From Clostridium sp. KNHs214 (GTDB lineage: Bacteria; Bacillota; Clostridia; Clostridiales; Clostridiaceae): 64,000 nt of DNA. Below are positions 57,701 through 64,000 of this stretch, in pieces. The translations under genes and the position numbers were made by a program. The notes beneath the pieces are model-generated. The model was not told the DNA's origin and searched no databases. It saw only the letters and a list, made by a program, of their open reading frames with translations. The stretch covers positions 1-64,000 of the forward strand of contig NZ_JQMW01000004.1 in assembly GCF_000744935.1 (NCBI RefSeq). Reading direction: 5' to 3'. The number at the start of each line of letters is the position of its first letter. Position 1 is the stretch's first letter.

Positions 57701-57760
57701 AGCAAACATAAAATTCTAGTTTATGTCACTTTTTCTAAGGTCGTACCAGAAAAAAGTTAT
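57701..57760. repeat. two-hairpin repeat, copy 3 (partial)
   Basis: AGCAAACATAAAATTCTAGT onwards, with CCAGAAAAAAG, ending 16 bases after the stop of the oxidoreductase fragment in gene orientation. It directly abuts the GGGGCTGT repeat. Confidence 0.65.
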
Positions 57761-57775
57761 ATATTTATGTCCATA

Positions 57776-58501
57776 TTAAATTTCTACTGCTAATGCATAA
57801 GCACTTCTTACTGCATCAATTACTTTTGCTGGTTTAAGTGAATCTCCAATGCAGTAGATTTCTTCTGCAATATGATTTTTAAGAGCCTTATAATACAGCT
57901 CATTTTCTGATTTGAATCCTAGCGCAAGCAATACAAAATCAGCATCTATTGAAACCTGTTTTGTTTCTGTTCCAGATGACTTTGCCAGTGGATTTTCTGT
58001 ATTCTTAGGAAGTAATGGAGTCCAGCTCATATAAGGGTCTGGTAAGTATTTACTAGTCTTTTTTGCTGCAATAACCTTGCCATTCTCAAACTTTTCAACA
58101 CGACAACCATTATATAAATTCACATTATCATTTAATCTTAAATAATTCAATAAATGTCCACGATTAGCTGTACATACACCTTCCATAAAATTATCTGCCA
58201 TTTCTAATACATCTACTTTTTTATTATTTTCATAAGCTAATTTATATGCAGTTTCAACTCCTACAACACCACCGCCTATAACTACTATCTTCTCTTTTCC
58301 ATCTAAAATAGAAGCATCTACAAGGGCCTCGGTAGCCATTGCATAAGGAGTATTTTTTAAACCTTCAAATGGTGGAACAATATCCCTTGTACCATTAGCA
58401 AATACCATTGCATCAAATTGATCTTTTATTAATTCCATATCTACCTTTGTATTAAACTTCTTAATCAAGCTGCAGCATTTCGTGGCTAACAGTTTCAACA
58501 T
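57776..58501 (-). pseudogene. 2-enoate reductase/NADH:flavin oxidoreductase, C-terminal fragment
   Basis: 241 residues covering only the FAD/NAD(P)-binding C-terminal part of old yellow enzyme-type enoate reductases: DAMVFANGTRDIVPPFEG, VVIGGGVVGVETAYKLA and IYCIGDSLKPAKVIDAV. The N-terminal TIM-barrel flavin domain and 4Fe-4S cysteines (about 400 residues) are missing. The first 15 codons have no family character and begin next to a repeat, so a deletion fused the remnant to new upstream DNA. Confidence 0.8.
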
Positions 58502-58519
58502 TTATACCTCTACAGTATA

Positions 58520-58578
58520 AATATCTTTTTTACCTACAACAATATGTGTTGTAGAATTTATTCTTAGTACCACAACCC
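58520..58578. repeat. GGGGCTGT repeat, partial copy
   Basis: On the minus strand GGGGTTGTGGTACTAAGAAT and CTACAACA match one half of the repeats at 42355 and 57597. It lies just upstream of the truncated oxidoreductase and may have mediated its deletion. Confidence 0.6.
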
Positions 58579-58587
58579 CGTTGATTT

Positions 58588-60795
58588 TTATTCAATATTA
58601 AACTTAACAGTTTTTATTGTGACCTCTCCATCCTTACTTACAGCAGTAATTCTCATCTCATGTTTGCCTTTAGCAGATATTTCCTTTCCGTCATAAAATC
58701 TACCATCTAACAGCATAACAACATGAGAATCCTTAAGATCCACACTTATAACTGGAGTTACAGCCTCATTATAAGTCTTGTTGTCCTCTATTCCAGTAAC
58801 AGTTATTACTGGCTTAGGATTAGTTATAGTAAACCCCTTTACCTTAACAGCTATGTTTCCAAAACCATCAACAGCAGTAACCTTTAAGAAGTAAACACCA
58901 GGTTTTGATATTTCAGTATTGTTATTAAATGTATTTCCGTTAAGCTCCATATTTACTGCAGCAGTTTCATTATTTATTGCTACTGATGGAGTTACTGGAG
59001 CAGTATAAGTCTTACCATGTTCAAATCCCTGGATAGTTATCATTGGAGCTGCTACTTTTGTTTTTATCTCTGTAATTGACTCTATAGATGGTGTACCACT
59101 ATATAAATCCCTAGAACCTCTTATTTCAATAAAATCTCCAACCTTAGCATTATCTAAAATATTCTTGTTTTCTAATGGGTTAAAATACTTTGAAATAACC
59201 TGCTGAGGAATAATTATTGCACTTGGATCATTCCTGTAATCAGTGCTTGTCTTATTATCCGATAAAATAAATACTTTTTCCTCACCAAACGCTGCATCTT
59301 TAGAAGTTAGGTATCCTTGAACAATTACCTTCTTGTTATCAGCATCATTATCCTTAGCTAAAAGAGCTTTTGCAGATTTTACTGATATAATATTTTCTGG
59401 CTTTGCAGCTGAAACATTATCTTTTTCAGTATATGCCTTTAAACATACATTAGTATTCTTGTAGATATCTGTAAGGTCATTCCATTCATTACCGTCTCCA
59501 CTTATGAAACTTTCACCAGCATTTGCTGTAGCTTTTGATGAATAACCTTCCCAAGGATACTCTATAGCAATAGGTTCAACCTCTCCAGGAGTAGTAACTT
59601 TAACTAATACCGCAAATCTTTTATCTTTTATAAGGTCTATAGGTTTGTCCACCTTTACAGTATGGTATCCACCATATTCAAAGGTACCTTTCTTTATCTT
59701 TATAGCATTATTAAAACCATTTTTCTCATAATCAGGCTGCAAATATAGCTCATAAGTTGTATTTGGTCCTAAAGCGTAGAAACCAGCGGAAGTAAATTTT
59801 TCTTTTTCTGTTGAAGTAAATACATTAGCAAACCAAACGCTATTACTATCATTTACACCAGTAGTAGTAACAAAACCTAAAGGATCATATTGATATATTT
59901 TGTCATTTTCCTTTACAGGAGCACCCCTTAAAAATTGCGTTGACATGTACTTAGTTATATATTTATCATAATATGATACATAAAAATAACCCTTATCTCC
60001 CCACTTTGGTCCCCAACTGTTTTGTGCTATAAAAGCACCGTTTCCAGGAGGAGTATTCACAAAATTTTCCTTTGAATAATTATCATCCCAACCAACAATA
60101 GTTACCTGGTGATTTAATGGACTACCAGCCCCAGTATAATCAGTATTCCAGTAAAATGATGCTTTTTCTTTATTGTACACCTTTGCTCTATCCTCTAAAG
60201 TTTCGTAAAAATGTAAGTAGCTATCTACAGCACCATTTTCCATTATAGCCTTTTTAAACATGTCGTTATCTAGTGGATTTTGGCGTTCTGGTATAAAATT
60301 TATATTTTCTACACGCATTACAGGCTTGTTGCCATCACGTCTTACAACATCTTTAGGTTCCCCAGAAGCAGGAAAAGGAGCGTGATTTTCCAGTACAGGA
60401 CCCTCTCCACGTAGGAAATAAGCAGCAGCCTCAAGCATAGTTCCTACATAATTTGGTCTATCATAAAGATTATGAGTTGCAATATCTATCTCAGAAAAAT
60501 CATATCTTTTATTTTCCTTCATTAGTATATTACTTTCTAATGAAGCAATAGCGGCAAAACTCCAGCAACATAAAACATTCCCTTGATCTCTAACTGGATT
60601 CACCTTGTTTATTTCTCTCAAGTCAAATTTATCTGGATAGTTCTTAGCTTGGTTTTCTTTTTCTAAAAATTGATACTTTGGTGGAGATTGTATTACCTTT
60701 TGTTCTTTCTCTTTAGCCAAAACTGCATTGCTAGGCATCAGCATTGCTGTAATTAAAACAGCACTAATACCCTTTGATAAGAATTTCCCCTTCAT
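58588..60795 (-). CDS. secreted papain-like (C1A) cysteine protease with C-terminal repeats
   Basis: 735 residues. The signal peptide (1-27, ...NAVLA) is followed by a C1A peptidase domain (about 55-290). Its active site is Cys77 (QGNVLCCWSF), His229 (PLNHQVTIVGW) and Asn259 (QNSWGPKWGDKG). A lectin-like domain (about 305-450) follows, then an OB-fold DUF6359-like region (about 465-580). Two Ig-like repeats starting ITIQGFEHGKTYTAPVTP and ITVTGIEDNKTYNEAVTP complete it. It is exported and probably degrades proteins or acts on surface polymers. No sortase motif is seen. A GGGGG site precedes the ATG. Confidence 0.9.
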   Translation of the reverse strand: MKGKFLSKGISAVLITAMLMPSNAVLAKEKEQKVIQSPPKYQFLEKENQAKNYPDKFDLREINKVNPVRDQGNVLCCWSFAAIASLESNILMKENKRYDFSEIDIATHNLYDRPNYVGTMLEAAAYFLRGEGPVLENHAPFPASGEPKDVVRRDGNKPVMRVENINFIPERQNPLDNDMFKKAIMENGAVDSYLHFYETLEDRAKVYNKEKASFYWNTDYTGAGSPLNHQVTIVGWDDNYSKENFVNTPPGNGAFIAQNSWGPKWGDKGYFYVSYYDKYITKYMSTQFLRGAPVKENDKIYQYDPLGFVTTTGVNDSNSVWFANVFTSTEKEKFTSAGFYALGPNTTYELYLQPDYEKNGFNNAIKIKKGTFEYGGYHTVKVDKPIDLIKDKRFAVLVKVTTPGEVEPIAIEYPWEGYSSKATANAGESFISGDGNEWNDLTDIYKNTNVCLKAYTEKDNVSAAKPENIISVKSAKALLAKDNDADNKKVIVQGYLTSKDAAFGEEKVFILSDNKTSTDYRNDPSAIIIPQQVISKYFNPLENKNILDNAKVGDFIEIRGSRDLYSGTPSIESITEIKTKVAAPMITIQGFEHGKTYTAPVTPSVAINNETAAVNMELNGNTFNNNTEISKPGVYFLKVTAVDGFGNIAVKVKGFTITNPKPVITVTGIEDNKTYNEAVTPVISVDLKDSHVVMLLDGRFYDGKEISAKGKHEMRITAVSKDGEVTIKTVKFNIE

Positions 60796-61017
60796 AAAAA
60801 TATACCCCCTTATATCCTTTACGATTTAATGCGATATTATGACCTCCCTCCTTTGTAGATTTATAATTGTTCTTAAGAAACTTTTACGGAATATAATGTA
60901 ATATAGTATATATCTTACCATTATAGTATTTTATTAACAATGGGTTGCAAAAAAAAAGTCTACAATAACAAAAATTCACTACTGACTTTTTTCACTTTAG
61001 GGATGAAATCTGAATAA
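60796..61017. other. promoter region of the papain-like protease
   Basis: AT-rich, no gene. AAAAAGTC...GACTTTTT (60952-60990) is a weak hairpin. Confidence 0.4.
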
Positions 61018-61099
61018 CAAGCATAAACTTCCAGCTTATGTCACAGTTCCTGAGGTACTGACAGAAAAAGACTGTAGTGAAGCGGAAGACTTTTTCCTA
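61018..61099. repeat. two-hairpin repeat, copy 4
   Basis: CATAAACT-TCC-AGCTTATG and CAGAAAAAGAC...GACTTTTTC hairpins, 8 bases after the GNAT stop in gene orientation. Confidence 0.75.
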
Positions 61100-61107
61100 A
61101 TTTCTAA

Positions 61108-61605
61108 CTATAGCACCATCTTATATATCTTTGATTCAAATGTAGCGCTACCGTCTGCCTTGGTGAAAACACTATTATGATGAAATTTTAGACCATTCTT
61201 TTCCATCACTTTTATCGATTGTGGATTTTCTATTGCTGCTTCTCCAACAATGGTTTTAATGCCATTTTCCTGCGCTAATCGAATCAGAGCCTGAAGTAAT
61301 TCGGTAGCGTAACCATTTCCCCAAGCCTCGGGTTCTAAACAATATCCAAATCCCCATTCATCTTCTAATCCTTCTGATCCAATTCCGCATGTTCCAATAA
61401 TATTCTCCGTATCCTTCCTAATAATTACAAATGAATAATCTGAATCACTATTACTGTCAGGAAGCATGTTCCTTATATCTTCAACATTTTTATACAAAGA
61501 ATCCCACAGATACTTATTTACTCTCGGATTGCCCCATATGCGAAAAATCTCCTCTGCATCCTCTTTGTTCATATTTCGTAAAACTAACCTTTCTGTCTCT
61601 AACAT
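61108..61605 (-). CDS. GNAT acetyltransferase, RimJ/RimL type
   Basis: 165 residues. The N-terminal ETERLVLRNMNKEDAEEIFR, central GTCGIGSEGLEDEWGFGYCL and acetyl-CoA region AWGNGYATELLQALI, then NPQSIKVMEKNGLKFHH, are those of Acetyltransf_3 proteins. It may acetylate a ribosomal protein N-terminus or a small molecule. GGGAGG lies before the ATG. Confidence 0.88.
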   Translation of the reverse strand: MLETERLVLRNMNKEDAEEIFRIWGNPRVNKYLWDSLYKNVEDIRNMLPDSNSDSDYSFVIIRKDTENIIGTCGIGSEGLEDEWGFGYCLEPEAWGNGYATELLQALIRLAQENGIKTIVGEAAIENPQSIKVMEKNGLKFHHNSVFTKADGSATFESKIYKMVL

Positions 61606-61649
61606 ATTAACCTCCCAAAATAAAATTTATCCTCTATAAAGACATTTAT

Positions 61650-62494
61650 TTAAAGTTCAGCATGCTCCAATAATCTTCTTTTTTTCTTTACAATGATTAT
61701 TTCTATAACACCTGTAATAAACAACAATACATAGCTTAATATCATTACACACCCAACATCTAGTGCGTATCTAAATATATAAAACCATGAACTTCCTAGT
61801 ATACTAGTAATATAAATTAATGATAAAATAGGCAACATAAAATTTAATGTTGAAATATATATTTCTTTATATATTCCTCATATGATAATCCTGAAACTTT
61901 CTCTATTATTAACCCAAGTATCTGATAGTTTTCATTAGAATAGTTATAATTAATCCCAATCGGATCTTTTGTCTCAACATTTCTCAATTCTTCAATATAA
62001 TCCTTAGTATTATCTAAATCATTCTTAGATACATATTTAATAGCTGAAAATCTACTTAATCCACTAGTATGATTTAATAAATTTATTACTTTAATTTCAC
62101 TAGCAGCTCTAATATTTTCTAACTTAAACCACGGCAAATAATTTTGAACTGTAGAATTCAAATCTATTTTGCCTTGCTTAACCAATTGCATTATAGCCAG
62201 TGCTGTAAAAGATTTAGTTGTAGATCCTATAATTAATGGCGTATCATTTTTTAATACTCTCTTATTTTCCACGTCTCTATACCCAAAACTTTTCATATAT
62301 AAAACTTTATCCTTACTAATTATACTTACTCCAAGTCCCGGCGCATTTGATGCATTAAACTTTTCATTAATATATTTATCTATTTTTTTCAAATCCAAAT
62401 TATCATATGCCAATGCCTCCCTAGTTGAAATTACACAACAAAGTATAATTATAGAAAACACTATTATGCTTATGATATTTAAAAATTTTTTCAT
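61650..62494 (-). pseudogene. serine hydrolase (beta-lactamase/PBP4* family) with internal deletion
   Basis: The first frame (62494-61844, 216 aa) has an N-terminal membrane segment (8-25), the SxxK motif in GSTTKSFTALAI and the YxN motif YNYSNENYQ. It stops after EEYIKKYIFQH. A second frame from 61838 encodes two hydrophobic helices and ends KKKRRLLEHAEL, as in the C-terminal membrane tail of these proteins. The middle part, with the third active-site motif, is lost. It is probably inactive. Confidence 0.75.
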
Positions 62495-62527
62495 GCTAAG
62501 CCCCTTATTAAACTATTAGCTATACCT

Positions 62528-63030
62528 CTAATTTTTTATAATAGCCATATTATATGGATACATACCCTTACCTAAATTAATTCTTCCAATTAATTTCTTT
62601 GAATCTATATCTATCACTACAATAACATTATTTCCAGTATCTGATATGAACAAATAAAAATCCTTAAGCACCATAGTCGATGGTCCTTTAAATCTTTCTA
62701 ATTCTCCTATAATTTCATCTTTTTTAGTATCTATTATAGTTATTTTTTCTCCCATCTGATCCCAAAAACTATTTTTATCTCTATTGGTTATATAGGCAAT
62801 ATCATTTTTATCAATAACTATATTTGATGGTAAACAATTTAGCCTTATATCTTTCAAATGTTTTCCATCAATACTTTTAAATTCCTGAATTTTTCGTTTC
62901 ACTTAAACTGCCTATAAACACGTCATTATTTTTAATCCTAGTCATTTCTTTAATATCATATTTTATTGCATTGTTTTGAATAGAGTCTACTTGCAGATAC
63001 ATTAAATTTAATGCTAAATTAAATTATGTT
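62528..63030 (-). pseudogene. YncE-like beta-propeller protein, remnant
   Basis: The main frame (62902-62528) reads LPSNIVIDKNDIAYITNRD, KITIIDTKKDEIIGELERFK and VIVVIDIDSKKLIGRINLG, consecutive YVTN-type blades. Upstream, in another frame, YLQVDSIQNNAIKYDIKEMT continues the same protein to about 63030. No start or signal peptide remains. Confidence 0.6.
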
Positions 63031-63085
63031 TTCCAATAATCTCCTTATTTATTCTATACTTCATTATACATTTACTCCAATCAGA

Positions 63086-63178
63086 AAGCAAACATAAATT
63101 TCCAGTTCATATCATAACCCCTAGATTAATGCCAAAAAAGGTTGTAGCAGAGCGGAAAGCTTTTTCTGGTTACTACCT
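63086..63178. repeat. two-hairpin repeat, copy 5
   Basis: AGCAAACATAAATTTCCAGT, then CCAAAAAAGGTTGTAGCAGA, to GCTTTTTCTGG. It lies about 86 bases after the ABC exporter stop in gene orientation. Confidence 0.72.
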
Positions 63179-63264
63179 CTAATATCTGATATTGGAGATA
63201 TATTGTTTTTTTATTTCTGTTCTCTGGATTTTATAATCTCCCCTCATATATACTCTATTAATTA

Positions 63265-63999
63265 TTACTCAGTTGTAGCAATTTCTGCATTTGCCAAACT
63301 ATTATACTCCGACGTTTCGCTTATCGCACTAAATTCTCCATTTTTAATCACTTGCCCATCTTCCATAAGTATTATTTCTTCAAATTTTTCTAACTCTTCT
63401 TTTATATCATGAGTTATCATAATAATAGTTTTATCTTCCAGTTTCAATAGCTCATTCATTAGAGTTTTTGCAAGTTTCTTATCTACTCCAGTAAAAGGCT
63501 CATCTAATAGAAGAATAGATGGCTCTTGTATAAGTTTTCTAAAGATAGCAACAATCTTTTTTTCTCCACCACTTAGCTTATTACAATTTTTACTTTTAGC
63601 AATTGTATTATATATACATTTGTCTATACTGTTTTTTATCCTGTCTATTCCTATCATTGAATAAGAGTTATATACAGTAATATTATTTTCAAATCCATCA
63701 GAAAAAATATATTCATTCTGATCTAAATATGCTAAAACATCACTTGTATCAATCTTACTTATATCCAATCCATCTATATAAATATTTCCTGATTCTATTT
63801 TATTAATACCTGCTAAACTTTTTAACACAGTTGATTTTCCAGAGCCACTACTTCCGATAAGTGCATATTTTTTTCCCTTCTCAAACTTAAATGAAAAATC
63901 CTTTACTTCAAATTCATCAAAATTAATATTCATATTTTTTATTTCTATATTGGATTTTAATTCTTTTACCCTCTCACAATGGGTTGTTCCTTTCTCACT
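63265..63999 (-). CDS. ABC exporter, ATP-binding part, cut by the window end
   Basis: A nucleotide-binding domain with Walker A IGSSGSGKST, signature KLSGGEKKIV, Walker B ILLLDEPFTGVDK and H-loop MITHD. An internal ATG exists at 63933. The frame stays open to the window edge (...CERVKELKSNIEIKN), and that sequence resembles the linker that joins the transmembrane domain to the NBD in MsbA/CydC-type exporters. I therefore call it the C-terminal part of a longer fused exporter. Confidence 0.8.
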   Translation of the reverse strand, partial: SEKGTTHCERVKELKSNIEIKNMNINFDEFEVKDFSFKFEKGKKYALIGSSGSGKSTVLKSLAGINKIESGNIYIDGLDISKIDTSDVLAYLDQNEYIFSDGFENNITVYNSYSMIGIDRIKNSIDKCIYNTIAKSKNCNKLSGGEKKIVAIFRKLIQEPSILLLDEPFTGVDKKLAKTLMNELLKLEDKTIIMITHDIKEELEKFEEIILMEDGQVIKNGEFSAISETSEYNSLANAEIATTE

Positions 64000-64000
64000 A

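Overview
The window looks like a stretch of chromosome from a low-GC Gram-positive anaerobe, most likely a Clostridium sensu stricto. The base composition is very AT-rich, ribosome binding sites are strong (AGGAGG type), and gene content is clostridial: a rubredoxin, a siroheme/4Fe-4S reductase-like protein, an enoate reductase remnant, oleate hydratase, LytTR/LiaF-like and LicT-PTS modules, and a secreted papain-like protease. No rRNA, tRNA or CRISPR array was seen. I could not assign a species.

Layout. 1-3.6 kb: a frameshifted IS110-family transposase and a divergent malY/marR pair, both broken. 3.6-7.5 kb: a sugar operon read leftwards (RAT antiterminator/terminator, licT, beta-glucoside-type PTS IIBCA, PHP phosphoesterase split over two frames). 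7.6-14.3 kb: single genes (methyltransferase, AraC-GyrI regulator, YbaK editing protein, isochorismatase-like hydrolase, LytTR plus LiaF-like pair, an S41 protease with an in-frame stop). 14.3-17.9 kb: a large PLD-nuclease/SF2 helicase gene bracketed by two copies of one palindromic repeat. 17.9-24.1 kb: mostly leftward accessory genes (two Nudix, an AAA ATPase, kinase and GrpB remnants, DnaQ-BRCT exonuclease, low-molecular-weight phosphatase) and a MITE-like palindrome.

24.4-47.2 kb is the most unusual part. More than twenty small accessory genes and gene remnants stand in the same (minus) orientation: methyltransferases, GNAT acetyltransferases, cytidine deaminase, RibD/DHFR-like reductase, nucleosidase, kinase, MerR and XRE regulators and CPBP proteins. 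Nearly all are separated by copies of a mosaic repeat, with a conserved block upstream of starts and palindromes just after stops. Several spacers carry tails of genes found elsewhere in the array. This resembles an integron-type cassette array, but no integrase and no canonical attC core is visible. A 3.15-kb transposon (DUF6431 protein, DDE transposase, ExeA/TniB-type ATPase) with TGT/ACA ends and a 7-bp flanking duplication sits inside it.

47.6-64 kb returns to ordinary chromosome: S9 peptidase, oleate hydratase, siroheme reductase-like protein, rubredoxin, an ABC exporter pair, an antitoxin-like protein, a radical SAM protein, a papain-like protease, and several decayed genes, ending in a partial ABC exporter. 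A two-hairpin repeat recurs next to stop codons here. Many genes in the window carry 1-base indels in homopolymer runs, so some 'pseudogenes' could be sequencing errors.
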